Source of the DNA: Acidocella sp.
Lineage (GTDB): Bacteria > Pseudomonadota > Alphaproteobacteria > Acetobacterales > Acetobacteraceae
Direction: 5' to 3'
Length of the DNA: 38,088 bases
Assembly (NCBI GenBank): GCA_027451225.1
Contig: DAIDJU010000046.1
Span: 1 to 38,088, forward strand
Numbering within the stretch: the first letter of the stretch is position 1; the number at the start of each line of letters is the position of its first letter. This document shows positions 16,045-27,238 of the stretch, piece after piece. A model generated the notes under the pieces. That model searched no databases. It was given only the letters and a program-made list of their open reading frames with translations, and was not told the DNA's origin. Position numbers and translations under genes: made by a program.

Positions 16045-17121
16045 TTGCGAGCCCTACGATTCCATGCTGCGCGCGATCTGCGCGTGGAAGACATCTCCGC
16101 TCCGTCCGACCAACCGCCGCCGGGCCAGGTGCGGGTACGCAACCGCTTTGTCGGCATCTGCGGCACCGATCTGCACGAATACGCCTACGGGCCGATCTTC
16201 ATCCCCACTACCCCTCACCCTTATACCGGCGCGTTTGGTCCGCAGATTCTGGGCCATGAGTTCGGCGGCGTGGTCGAGGCCGTGGGCGATGGCGTGACCA
16301 ACGTCAAACCCGGCGACCGCGTCTCCATCCAGCCGCTGATCATGCCCCGCGCGGGCGATTACTTCGCCGAGCGAGGACTGTTTCACCTTAGCCCGCAACT
16401 GGCCCTGGCGGGGTTGAGCTGGGCCTGGGGCGGCATGGCCGACGCCGCCACGGTGTATGATTATAACGTCCAGAAAATCCCCGAGAGTTTGAGCGACGAG
16501 GAGGCGGCACTCGTCGAACCCACCGCCGTGGCCGTGTATTCCTGCGATCGTGGCGGGGTGCGCGCGGGTAATTCCGTGCTGGTGACCGGTGCCGGACCGA
16601 TCGGCCTGCTCACGCTGCTCGCCGCCCGCGCCGCCGGGGCCGGGCCGCTCTTTCTTTCGGACCTCAACGACTCCCGCCTCGCCTTCGCCCGCACGGTGCT
16701 GCCGGATCTCGTCACCCTCAACCCCAAGCGCGACAATATCGGCGAGGCCGTGCGCGCCGGCACCGAGGGCGGCGTGGGCTGCGATGTGGCGCTGGAATGC
16801 GTGGGCAATGAGCATGCGCTGAAAGCCTGCCTGGATGCGGTACGCAAACAGGGCGTGGTAGTGCAAACCGGGCTACACCCGCGCGAGAACCCGCTCGACT
16901 GGTTCCAGGTAACGTTCAAAGATGTCGATCTGCGCGGCGCCTGGGCCTACCCCACGCATTACTGGCCACGGGTGATCCGGCTCATCGCCTCCGGCGCGCT
17001 GCCGGCCTCCAAGGTCGTCACCGCGCGCATCAAGTTGCAGGACGCCGTGTCGCAAGGGTTCGAGGCGCTGCTCGACCCGTCCGGCAAGCATCTCAAAATC
17101 CTCATCGACCTCAATAACTGA
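16045..17121 (+). CDS. zinc-dependent medium-chain alcohol dehydrogenase, 2,3-butanediol dehydrogenase-like
   Basis: 358-residue MDR-family oxidoreductase. The catalytic zinc ligands are Cys39 (GICGTDLHEY), His71-Glu72 (GHEFGG) and possibly Glu158 (EPTAVA). The NAD-binding motif is GAGPIG. Overall wording resembles (R,R)-butanediol dehydrogenases and sorbitol-type enzymes. The four-cysteine structural zinc lobe is missing: residues 94-130 contain no Cys. The start is TTG at 16045, six bases after AGGAGG. It is the first gene behind the sigma-54 promoter and 18 bases before the flavin monooxygenase. It probably oxidises a secondary alcohol to a ketone; the exact substrate is unknown. Confidence 0.88.
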   Translation: MRALRFHAARDLRVEDISAPSDQPPPGQVRVRNRFVGICGTDLHEYAYGPIFIPTTPHPYTGAFGPQILGHEFGGVVEAVGDGVTNVKPGDRVSIQPLIMPRAGDYFAERGLFHLSPQLALAGLSWAWGGMADAATVYDYNVQKIPESLSDEEAALVEPTAVAVYSCDRGGVRAGNSVLVTGAGPIGLLTLLAARAAGAGPLFLSDLNDSRLAFARTVLPDLVTLNPKRDNIGEAVRAGTEGGVGCDVALECVGNEHALKACLDAVRKQGVVVQTGLHPRENPLDWFQVTFKDVDLRGAWAYPTHYWPRVIRLIASGALPASKVVTARIKLQDAVSQGFEALLDPSGKHLKILIDLNN

Positions 17122-17139
17122 CAAAAAAGGGAAACGGAC

Positions 17140-18957
17140 ATGAACGACATAACAACCGGCCTCAAGATCGGCTCTCCCCGGGCCATCACCGAATCCTGGC
17201 TGGCTGCCTTCAACAGCGCGCTGGCCGAGGGCGATGTGGACAATGCCGCGCGCCTCTTCGCCACCACCAGCTTTTGGCGCGATCTCATCGCCTTCACCTG
17301 GAACATCAAGACCGTGGAGAACCCCGACGGCGTGCGCGACATGCTGGGCGCCACGCTGCCGCATCTGGGCCAGGTGCGCTTCGCCATTGCCGATGAGCCA
17401 AGCCAAAGCGGCGACACCGTGGAGGCATGGCTGAGCTTTGAAACCGACATCGGCCGGGGCGAGGGCTATGTGCGCCTGCGCGACGGCGTGGCCTGGACGC
17501 TGCTGACCACGCTGACAGAGCTGAAAGGCTATGAGGAGCCGACGGGCTTCCGCCGCCCGATGGGCGCGGAGCACGGCATCTCGAAAACCCGCAAGACCTG
17601 GCTGGAGAAACACGAGGAGGAAGCGCGCACACTGGGCTATGAGACGCAGCCTTACGTGCTGCTCATCGGCGGCGGCCAGGGCGGCATCGCGCTCGGGGCG
17701 CGGATGCGCCAGCTCGGCGTGCCGCATATCGTCATCGACAAGCACGACCGCCCCGGTGACCAGTGGCGTAAGCGCTACAAATCCCTCTGCCTGCACGACC
17801 CCGTGTGGTACGACCACCTGCCCTATATCGATTTCCCCAAGAACTGGCCGGTGTTTTCGCCCAAGGACAAGGTCGGCGACTGGCTCGAATTCTACACCAA
17901 GGTCATGGAGATCAATTACTGGTCCAAGACCGTCGCCAAGCATGCGGAATTCGATGAGGCGACCAAGACCTGGCGCGTGACGGTGCTGCGTGACGGAAAG
18001 GAGATAGAGCTGCGCCCCACCCAACTGGTGCTGGCCACCGGTATGTCCGGCAAACCGAACATCCCAAACTTCAAAGGCATGGACAAGTTCCGTGGCGAGC
18101 AGCAGCACAGTTCGCAGCATCCGGGGCCGGACGCTTACGCGGGCAAGAAGGTGGTGGTGATCGGCGCCAATAACTCGGCGCATGACATCTGCGGCGCGCT
18201 GTGGGAAGTGGGCGCTGATGTGACGATGGTGCAGCGTTCCAGCACGCATATCGTGCGTTCGGACTCACTGATGGAAGAGGCGCTCGGCGGGCTTTATTCC
18301 GAACAGGCCGTGGCCAATGGCGTGACCACCCGCAAGGCGGACATGACCTTCGCCTCCATCCCGTACAAGATCATGCACGAGTTCCACATCCCCGTGTATG
18401 AGAAGATCCAGCAGCGGGACAAGGAGTTTTACGACGCGCTACGCAAGGCTGGGTTCATGCTGGATTTCGGCGATGACGGCTCCGGGTTGTTCATGAAATA
18501 CCTGCGCCGTGGCTCGGGCTATTACATCGATGTCGGTGCCTGCGAGCTGGTCATCAATGGCGGCATCAAGCTCAAGAGCGGCGTGGAGATCGACGAGATC
18601 ACCGAGACCGGCGTGAAATTCGCCGATGGCACGGAACTGCCCGCCGATCTCATCGTCTACGCCACGGGCTATGGCTCGATGAACGGCTGGGCGGCCGATC
18701 TCATCAACCAGGAGGTGGCGGACAAGGTCGGCAAGGTATGGGGGCTTGGCTCCTCCACGGCCAAGGATCCGGGACCGTGGGAGGGCGAGGAACGCAATAT
18801 GTGGAAGCCGACACAGCAAGAAAACCTGTGGTTCCATGGCGGCAATCTGCATCAGTCGCGCCATTACTCGCTGTATCTGGCATTGCAGCTCAAGGCGCGG
18901 ATGGAAGGCCTGCCAACGCCGGTTTACGGCCTGCAACAGGTGCATCACCTGCGCTGA
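17140..18957 (+). CDS. flavin-containing monooxygenase (Baeyer-Villiger-like) with SnoaL-like N-terminal region
   Basis: 605-residue FAD/NAD(P)H oxygenase. Residues 10-130 look like a SnoaL/NTF2-type domain (ESWLAAFNSALAEGDVDNAARLF). The FAD Rossmann motif is GGGQGG at 177-182 and the NADP one GANNSA at 342-347. A late FMO-type ATGYG segment is present. The linker fingerprint reads FRGEQQHSSQH (317-327): Phe, Gly and His fit FxGxxxHxxxW, but the last position is His instead of Trp/Tyr. Such proteins are often annotated as putative flavoproteins involved in K+ transport. Co-transcribed with an alcohol dehydrogenase under sigma-54 control, it may oxygenate the ketone formed. Hydroxylase activity is an alternative. 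Confidence 0.87.
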   Translation: MNDITTGLKIGSPRAITESWLAAFNSALAEGDVDNAARLFATTSFWRDLIAFTWNIKTVENPDGVRDMLGATLPHLGQVRFAIADEPSQSGDTVEAWLSFETDIGRGEGYVRLRDGVAWTLLTTLTELKGYEEPTGFRRPMGAEHGISKTRKTWLEKHEEEARTLGYETQPYVLLIGGGQGGIALGARMRQLGVPHIVIDKHDRPGDQWRKRYKSLCLHDPVWYDHLPYIDFPKNWPVFSPKDKVGDWLEFYTKVMEINYWSKTVAKHAEFDEATKTWRVTVLRDGKEIELRPTQLVLATGMSGKPNIPNFKGMDKFRGEQQHSSQHPGPDAYAGKKVVVIGANNSAHDICGALWEVGADVTMVQRSSTHIVRSDSLMEEALGGLYSEQAVANGVTTRKADMTFASIPYKIMHEFHIPVYEKIQQRDKEFYDALRKAGFMLDFGDDGSGLFMKYLRRGSGYYIDVGACELVINGGIKLKSGVEIDEITETGVKFADGTELPADLIVYATGYGSMNGWAADLINQEVADKVGKVWGLGSSTAKDPGPWEGEERNMWKPTQQENLWFHGGNLHQSRHYSLYLALQLKARMEGLPTPVYGLQQVHHLR

Positions 18958-18966
18958 CCGAGGCAC

Positions 18967-18992
18967 GGGGCTGGCGACATCACGCCAGCCCC
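18967..18992. terminator. bidirectional hairpin between the monooxygenase gene and katG
   Basis: GGGGCTGGCG and CGCCAGCCCC form a perfect 10-base stem around ACATCA, between two convergent genes. There is no clear T-run on either side. A second, imperfect stem follows at 18995-19017. Confidence 0.7.
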
Positions 18993-19026
18993 AAACGCCC
19001 CCCGATGCCGGAGGCGTGCCTTTGGT

Positions 19027-21386
<2,360 letters not shown>

Positions 21387-24300
21387 TCATCCAATCGCCA
21401 TAAGATTCGGATTTCCGCCTATCGCGGCTGTATTAATGGAAATGGAGACCTCCCCGATCAGCCAGTTCAAGCAGTAAGGCAACTCGCCTTGGCACAGTTC
21501 GTCAGACGATGACGCTTGCACCAAAACCAAAGGCCCGGCTAGATTCGCAATCCGCTTATTGAAATCGGAGATTTGTTGTTTACTCCCTTCCACAAGCGCT
21601 CCTGCGAACGGCCCATCCTTTTCCCAATTACTGCTCCACACAATATTTTCGGAAACTATATCGGGAAGCTCCGTCAGAGCCATTCTGAAATTCGCTCGAT
21701 CATTAATAGCAATGTTATTTCCTGTTGCCAGTGCGGCTGCCATCTGATGGTACAGTCCGAATACGGTCTCCGGCACCAGCAAAATCCGCCCACGAGAGCG
21801 GGCCTCATACAAATTGCGCTCGCCTACCGCGCCATCCAATTCATGACTCAGCCCCAGAAGAGAACGTTGCCAATAGGCCTGCGCTACAGCAACGGCGTCG
21901 TGTTCACCTTTAGCCTTCAACCAGCCGATAAATTGGGACAACACCGGCACGCTGGAACACGAAGACAAACCTGCGGTAGCAGGCGCATTTTGTACCAGCC
22001 GCCCCAGATAAAGCGGTCCACCCGCCTTTGGTCCGGTGCCTGACAAACCACGCCCGCCAAACGGTTGCACACCCACAACAGCCCCGATAATATTACGATT
22101 TACATAGAGATTACCAGCCCTGATCCGGCTTGTTACATGCGCGATCGTTTCATCCAACCGCGTATGCAGCCCAAAGGTCAAGCCATATCCAAGGGCGTTG
22201 ATCTCGTCGAGTATCTGATCAAGCTGCCCTCGGCGGTAACGCAACACATGCAGGATTGGGCCGAACACTTCACCTGTCAGGACCGCAAGAGAGGGAATTT
22301 CAATGATTGTTGGCGGGATGTAGGTTCCAAATTCACAGTCTTGAGATAGAGATAATTTTTTAACTTTGCAGTCTATGTCCTGAAGTCTTTCTATATGGCT
22401 AGCAATCAACTCGCGGGCTTTTGCAGTGATCACCGGGCCGATATCGACATCCAGCCGATCAGTGCGGCCAATTCGCAACTCCTGATAGGCGCCATACAGC
22501 ATGCTCAGCATGTGCTCGGCTACATCCTCCTGCAAGCACAACACACGCAATGCCGAGCACCGCTGACCAGCGCTATCAAATGCAGAAGTTATTACATCTG
22601 CCACAACCTGTTCGGCCAGAGCAGAAGAATCGACGATCATAACATTCTGTCCACCGGTTTCGGCAATCAGTGGAATAGGCTTACCGTTGCTAGATAAGCG
22701 CTGTGCAAGCTGCCGCTGGATGAGCCTTGCCGTCTCGGTCGAGCCGGTGAACAGCACGCCAGCAACCTCGGGCGCTCCGGCCAACGCCGCTCCGAGCGCG
22801 CCACCACCAGGAGTGAATTGCAATGCACCGCGCGGGATGCCTGCCTCATGCAAAATCTTCACAGCCTCGGCCGCAACAAGCGGCGTCGATTCCGCAGGTT
22901 TTGCCAGCACCACATTACCTGCCGCCAATGCCGCGGCGATCTGCCCGGTAAAGATCGAAAGTGGAAAATTCCATGGGCTGATGCATAAAACAGGGCCAAG
23001 CGGCTGATGATCCAGCGTAAGCGTCCGACGCGCCTGAGCAGCATAATAACGCAGGAAATCGACGGCCTCTCGTACCTCGCCCATCGCATTCGCCGCTGTT
23101 CTGCCTGCCTCACGAATAATGAGGCTGATCAGTATTTCCATCCGCATCTGCATGAGATCAGCTGCGGTTTCCAGCAATGCCGCCCGCCTGGCTGGCAGCA
23201 CTGCCGCCCAGGCTGGAGCGTAGTCACCTGCCAGCCGCGCCACACGTGTAGCTTCCCGTATGTCGAGCTCGGCAACAAGGCCAACAACATCGCGCCCGTC
23301 GCCCGGATTGAGGACAAGCCGCTCCATAGCTGCGCCCTCCCCTTCCGCCAGCAAAGGAACAGCGCGCCAGTTTATCTCCGCCGTCATGGCAAGGCTTTGT
23401 GCAAGCTCTCGCAGTGTGGCTTCGCTAGAGAGATCAAGCCCGCTTGAATTCATCCGCGCCGCACCATACAGCATCTTGGGTAAAGCGATTAGGTCATGCG
23501 GCTGCCCAACAGGCTTTATGGTGACTGCCTTTTCAGCAGGATCAGAAATCAGATCGTCAATCGCAACATTTGCATCAACAATCCGGTGTACAAAAGATGA
23601 ATTTGCGCCATTCTCCAAAAGGCGTCGCGCAAGATAAGCCAGCAGCGTCTCATGCGTCCCTACGGGCGCATAGATCCGGCAGGGGCGCGCCAGTTTATCC
23701 TGGCCCACGACTTCATCGTAAATCTGCTCTCCCATGCCATGAAGGCATTGAAACTCATAATCGCCGACACGGAATTCATCCCCTGCAAGATGATAAATGG
23801 TCGCCAAGGTCTGCGCGTTATGCGTGGCGAATTGCGGAAATACCGCATCGGGCGCGGCCAGCAGTTTACGGGCACAGGCCACATAGGCCACATCGGTATA
23901 AACCTTGCGCGTATAGACGGGGAATCCCTCCAGCCCATCCAACTGGGCGCGCTTGATCTCGGCATCCCAGTAAGCGCCCTTCACCAGCCGCACCATCATC
24001 CGCCGTTTCGTGCGCCGGGCCAAATCGATGATATAATCGACAACAAATGGACAGCGCTTACCATAAGCCTGCACGACAAAGCCAAGCCCATTCCAGCCAC
24101 TCAGCTCCGGATCGAAGCTCAGCTCCTCCAGGATATCGAGGGACAATTCAAGCCGGTCGGCTTCTTCCGCATCAAGATTAAGACCAATATCGTAACTTTT
24201 TGCGAGATGCGCCAGCGCTTTCACTTGCGGCAGCATTTCGTTGATCACCCGTTCCGCCTGAGCGCGGCTATAACGCGGATGCAGCGCCGAAAGTTTTATT

Positions 24301-25070
24301 GAAATTCCGGCTTCCTCATAAACCCCACGCCCTGTCGAGTCCCTGCCGATGGCATGGATGGCACGCTCGTAATCGGTATAATAACGTTTGGCATCAGCTG
24401 CGGTGATGGCCGCCTCGCCTAGCATGTCATAGGAGTACCGAAAGCCACGCGCCTCCATCTTCTGCGCTCGCGCCAATGCCTCCTCAATCGTCTGTCCCAT
24501 CACAAATTGCTCGCCCATCATGCGCATGGCCATATCAACGCCACGGCGTATCAGCGGCTCACCACATCGGGTGATCATCCGTGTCAGCACCTCGCTCAAG
24601 CCACGCTCATGTGCAGCACCTGTCAACTTGCCCGCAACAACCAAGCCCCAGGTGGCAGCATTGATGAACAGTGATTTTTCACCTCCCAAATGCGCCTTCC
24701 AATCTCCAGCCGAAATCTTATCGCGGATCAGAGCATCACGCGTCCCGGCATCAGGAATGCGCAGCAAAGCCTCCGCCAAGCACATCAGCGCTACACCTTC
24801 CCGGCTGGAAAGAGCATATTCCTGCACCAGCGCTTCCACACCTGTTCCCTTGTATTTAGCACGCAATGCTTCAACGAGCATGCGAGCAGTCTTGGCGATT
24901 GCCCCACGCACTGGCGCGGGCAAGTACGCGGCTTCCACCAAGGGAGGCACGCATTCAGGTTCGGGCCGACGATATGCCTCTGTAATTGCGCGGCGCAATA
25001 CACTTTGCGGCCGTGCCGCCGGTACGAATTGAGTGAATGGCGGCAAATAAATAGCAGTATCTTTCTGCAT
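21387..25070 (-). CDS. putA: bifunctional proline dehydrogenase / L-glutamate-gamma-semialdehyde dehydrogenase
   Basis: 1227-residue enzyme converting proline to glutamate. Residues about 120-480 are the FAD-dependent proline dehydrogenase barrel (GISIKLSALHPRYS, LNLDAEEADRLELSL, VKGAYWDAEIK, FATHNAQTL). Residues about 560-1000 are the aldehyde dehydrogenase with Glu804 (IAETGGQN) and Cys838 (SAGQRCSALR). The C-terminal region ends in the family's conserved SINTAAIGGNPNLMAIG-like tail, so the protein is complete. It lacks the N-terminal ribbon-helix-helix domain of trifunctional PutA, so it cannot repress itself. No putR-like gene is adjacent. The gene is clearly AT-richer than its surroundings: 20 of 60 bases are G/C in 22321-22380. 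This suggests transfer or different ancestry. Confidence 0.97.
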   Translation of the reverse strand: MQKDTAIYLPPFTQFVPAARPQSVLRRAITEAYRRPEPECVPPLVEAAYLPAPVRGAIAKTARMLVEALRAKYKGTGVEALVQEYALSSREGVALMCLAEALLRIPDAGTRDALIRDKISAGDWKAHLGGEKSLFINAATWGLVVAGKLTGAAHERGLSEVLTRMITRCGEPLIRRGVDMAMRMMGEQFVMGQTIEEALARAQKMEARGFRYSYDMLGEAAITAADAKRYYTDYERAIHAIGRDSTGRGVYEEAGISIKLSALHPRYSRAQAERVINEMLPQVKALAHLAKSYDIGLNLDAEEADRLELSLDILEELSFDPELSGWNGLGFVVQAYGKRCPFVVDYIIDLARRTKRRMMVRLVKGAYWDAEIKRAQLDGLEGFPVYTRKVYTDVAYVACARKLLAAPDAVFPQFATHNAQTLATIYHLAGDEFRVGDYEFQCLHGMGEQIYDEVVGQDKLARPCRIYAPVGTHETLLAYLARRLLENGANSSFVHRIVDANVAIDDLISDPAEKAVTIKPVGQPHDLIALPKMLYGAARMNSSGLDLSSEATLRELAQSLAMTAEINWRAVPLLAEGEGAAMERLVLNPGDGRDVVGLVAELDIREATRVARLAGDYAPAWAAVLPARRAALLETAADLMQMRMEILISLIIREAGRTAANAMGEVREAVDFLRYYAAQARRTLTLDHQPLGPVLCISPWNFPLSIFTGQIAAALAAGNVVLAKPAESTPLVAAEAVKILHEAGIPRGALQFTPGGGALGAALAGAPEVAGVLFTGSTETARLIQRQLAQRLSSNGKPIPLIAETGGQNVMIVDSSALAEQVVADVITSAFDSAGQRCSALRVLCLQEDVAEHMLSMLYGAYQELRIGRTDRLDVDIGPVITAKARELIASHIERLQDIDCKVKKLSLSQDCEFGTYIPPTIIEIPSLAVLTGEVFGPILHVLRYRRGQLDQILDEINALGYGLTFGLHTRLDETIAHVTSRIRAGNLYVNRNIIGAVVGVQPFGGRGLSGTGPKAGGPLYLGRLVQNAPATAGLSSCSSVPVLSQFIGWLKAKGEHDAVAVAQAYWQRSLLGLSHELDGAVGERNLYEARSRGRILLVPETVFGLYHQMAAALATGNNIAINDRANFRMALTELPDIVSENIVWSSNWEKDGPFAGALVEGSKQQISDFNKRIANLAGPLVLVQASSSDELCQGELPYCLNWLIGEVSISINTAAIGGNPNLMAIG

Positions 25071-25263
25071 GTTCAGTTTGCGTCCCGCGTTTTAAAGGTC
25101 GACCACCTTGCAGGCATCAACAGCCTGATCGCATGGTAAGGCAGTCGGCGCTTGCCCAGCAATCACGTTTTTTTCGAATCAATAGCCGCTGGCGCATGAT
25201 CCTGTGTTGTCCCGCACGTATTTGCGGTAGCCGCATAAATGCCCGTGATGCTACGCTCTTTTT

Positions 25264-25581
25264 ATGCCGCATGTTTTTGTGACCAACCGGGATGGCCTGA
25301 CACACTGGGTTGAGTATATTCCCGGTGATAGCCTGATGGACGCACTGCACAATGCTGGCCTCACTGAGCTGAGAGCGCTTTGTGGCGGCTGCCTGAGTTG
25401 TGCCACCTGCCATGTCTATGTCGATCCGCGGAGCCCTGCCTCGCGTTCGCCTTTTGGTGAATTGGAGGGCATCGTCATCGGCGGTCTCTCTGCCCCGCGG
25501 GAGAACTCCCGGCTGGCCTGTCAACTCATCCTCACCTCGGCGCTGGATGGCCTTGCCATCACGCTCCCGCCCGAAGGTTAG
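25264..25581 (+). CDS. [2Fe-2S] ferredoxin
   Basis: 105-residue adrenodoxin-type ferredoxin, an electron carrier for oxygenases or Fe-S assembly. Cluster cysteines are in LCGGCLSCATCHV (first, seventh and tenth positions of the Cys run) and RLACQL near residue 85, matching C-x5-C-x2-C-xn-C. An extra Cys lies between the first two ligands. No clear Shine-Dalgarno sequence precedes the ATG, though it is the only sensible start. It stands alone, divergent from putA; the 193 bases between them show no obvious site. Its partner reductase or oxygenase is not in the window. Confidence 0.9.
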   Translation: MPHVFVTNRDGLTHWVEYIPGDSLMDALHNAGLTELRALCGGCLSCATCHVYVDPRSPASRSPFGELEGIVIGGLSAPRENSRLACQLILTSALDGLAITLPPEG

Positions 25582-25587
25582 AAACCA

Positions 25588-25734
25588 TCAAGATTCTTCG
25601 CGGATATCCTGGTTTATCGGCTTGGCTTGGTTGCGCGAAACCACCAGCATGTTGATATCCTCTCCCCCCAGGCGCAGCGCAGCAGCCAGCTCCGGACGAG
25701 GCTCGTTGAGTGCCGTACCGCTTCATCGCGGCAT
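25588..25734 (-). pseudogene. possible remnant small gene with an in-frame TGA
   Basis: On the minus strand, ATG CCG CGA TGA is followed in frame by 44 sense codons and a stop. The inferred residues after the TGA include LNEPRPELAAALRLGGED and INMLVVSRNQAKPIN, which read like protein and not like a random frame. It may be the tail of a lost gene or a small gene inactivated by a nonsense change. I recognise no family. The rest of the 25582-25862 interval holds nothing I can assign. Confidence 0.25.
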
Positions 25735-25862
25735 GGCTTACCCGCTCATTCAAGGCAAATTCGCCGATTTTGTATTTTTGTTAATGCCTCCCTGATTACG
25801 CATGCGCCAGAGGCGGCAAGCGAACTGGCGCAGGCTAATCGAATGGAGCGTTGCAGGTCACG

Positions 25863-26906
25863 ATGATGCGGTTTTTCGATGAAGCTGGAGCCAGTAAACC
25901 GCAACGCTGGCAGCAGGCCGTGCAGGCCACGACCAGCCTGCTACAGATCTTCTCCTTCCCTGACTTCTTCAATTCCACCGCGGAGAGCCTGGCCAAACTG
26001 CTCGATGCCGATGGCGTGGCCCTGATCGTCTACGACAGCCCCGGCCGGTTGCGCTATAAGCTGTTTTACGGGCTCGAGACCCTCAACCAAGCCCCAGTCG
26101 TCAAGTTCAGCTTCCCGGCGGAGCAGGGCACGGTTGGCCGCGTCCTGAGCAGCGGCCAGCCTTTGTTCACGCCCAACTACCCCCATAGCGAAGATGCCAT
26201 GCCGGAATTCGTCGCCGCCGGTCTGCGCGCCAATCTGGTTCTTCCCCTGCCCGGCCCGGCCGGGTTTGTCGGCGCCATCGCCATTTCCTGGCTGCATCGC
26301 GTACCCGCGCCGCCAAGCTTGGCCAACCTTACCATCGCGGGGATGTTCGCCGCCCTCACCGGCTCGGCCATCTACCGCGAGGAGTTGGAGAAGCAGCTTG
26401 AAGAGCACTCCCTCACCGACCCGCTGACCGGCCTGCCGAACCGGCGGATGCTGATGCTCCAACTGGACAACGCACTTAAGCGGGCCTGCCGCAACCAGTC
26501 GCTGATGGCTCTGGCCGTGCTCGATCTCGACGGCTTCAAGGCGGTGAATGATGAGCTTGGCCACGCCGCCGGCGATCAACGCCTGCTCAAGGCCGCCAAC
26601 GCCATCCACGCCACAATCCGCAATGTGGACATGGTCGCCCGCCTCGGCGGGGATGAGTTCGTCATCATTCTGGAGGATCTACGTTCGCCGCATGAGGTCG
26701 AGACCATTCTCAACCGTATCGTGTGCGCCGTCGCCGAGCACGCCAACGGCGAAGATACCCACAAGATCAGCGCCAGCCTGGGCGCCACAATCTACCCGCT
26801 GGACTTCACCGGCCCGGAGACCCTGCTCAAACACGCCGACGCAGCCATGTATCTGGCCAAGAATAATGGCGGCAATCAAGCCATGATCCTGCAGTTAGGC
26901 AACTAG
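25863..26906 (+). CDS. diguanylate cyclase with GAF-like sensor domain
   Basis: 347-residue GGDEF protein that makes cyclic di-GMP from GTP. Residues 20-160 form a GAF-like domain (LLQIFSFPDFFNSTAESLAKLL, AEQGTVGRVLSSGQPLF). Residues 185-345 are the GGDEF domain, starting at the DPLTGLPNRR motif. The active site GGDEF (262-266) is intact, and RNVD (253-256), five residues before it, is a proper RxxD inhibitory site, so product inhibition is expected. There is no transmembrane segment, so it is likely cytosolic. ATG 25863 is preferred; TTG 25851 and ATG 25866 are also possible. The signal sensed is unknown. Confidence 0.93.
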   Translation: MMRFFDEAGASKPQRWQQAVQATTSLLQIFSFPDFFNSTAESLAKLLDADGVALIVYDSPGRLRYKLFYGLETLNQAPVVKFSFPAEQGTVGRVLSSGQPLFTPNYPHSEDAMPEFVAAGLRANLVLPLPGPAGFVGAIAISWLHRVPAPPSLANLTIAGMFAALTGSAIYREELEKQLEEHSLTDPLTGLPNRRMLMLQLDNALKRACRNQSLMALAVLDLDGFKAVNDELGHAAGDQRLLKAANAIHATIRNVDMVARLGGDEFVIILEDLRSPHEVETILNRIVCAVAEHANGEDTHKISASLGATIYPLDFTGPETLLKHADAAMYLAKNNGGNQAMILQLGN

Positions 26907-27238
26907 GCGCATCCGGTTTGGTTGTGCACCGCCAGAATGTACTCTGACAGCTTATCCACAGACCTCTTGATAACCCTGTGGATATGTATGTGGACTTTCT
27001 TGCAAAAGCCGGGACAACATGGTTACGACCGGAACCCGCCCTAATTTACCAGTTGACGCGGGGAAAACTCAAAAAACGCAGGTTTTCCCTTATGTTTTTT
27101 CGCGATTCAGAGCGTCAGCAACGAACCAAACAATCCTTAAAACTCCTTGATTCTACGAAAAATCATACCCGTGGAAAACTTTCCTTTGCCCACCCATTCC
27201 ATCAGAGCGGCAAGAAAGGTGGGGAAGGAGAATGACGG
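26907..27238. other. non-coding AT-rich segment with DnaA-box cluster (possible replication origin)
   Basis: 332 bases without a convincing gene. TTATCCACA at 26952-26960 is a perfect DnaA box. TGTGGATAT at 26977-26985 is a reverse box with one mismatch, and TGTGGAC follows at 26989-26995 after a further short gap. Several similar GGAAAAC elements occur at 27060-27180, with runs of A and T. The cluster resembles the start of a bacterial oriC, but the flanking genes (diguanylate cyclase, ABC ATPase) are not classical oriC neighbours. A local DnaA-regulated site is the alternative. Confidence 0.4.
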
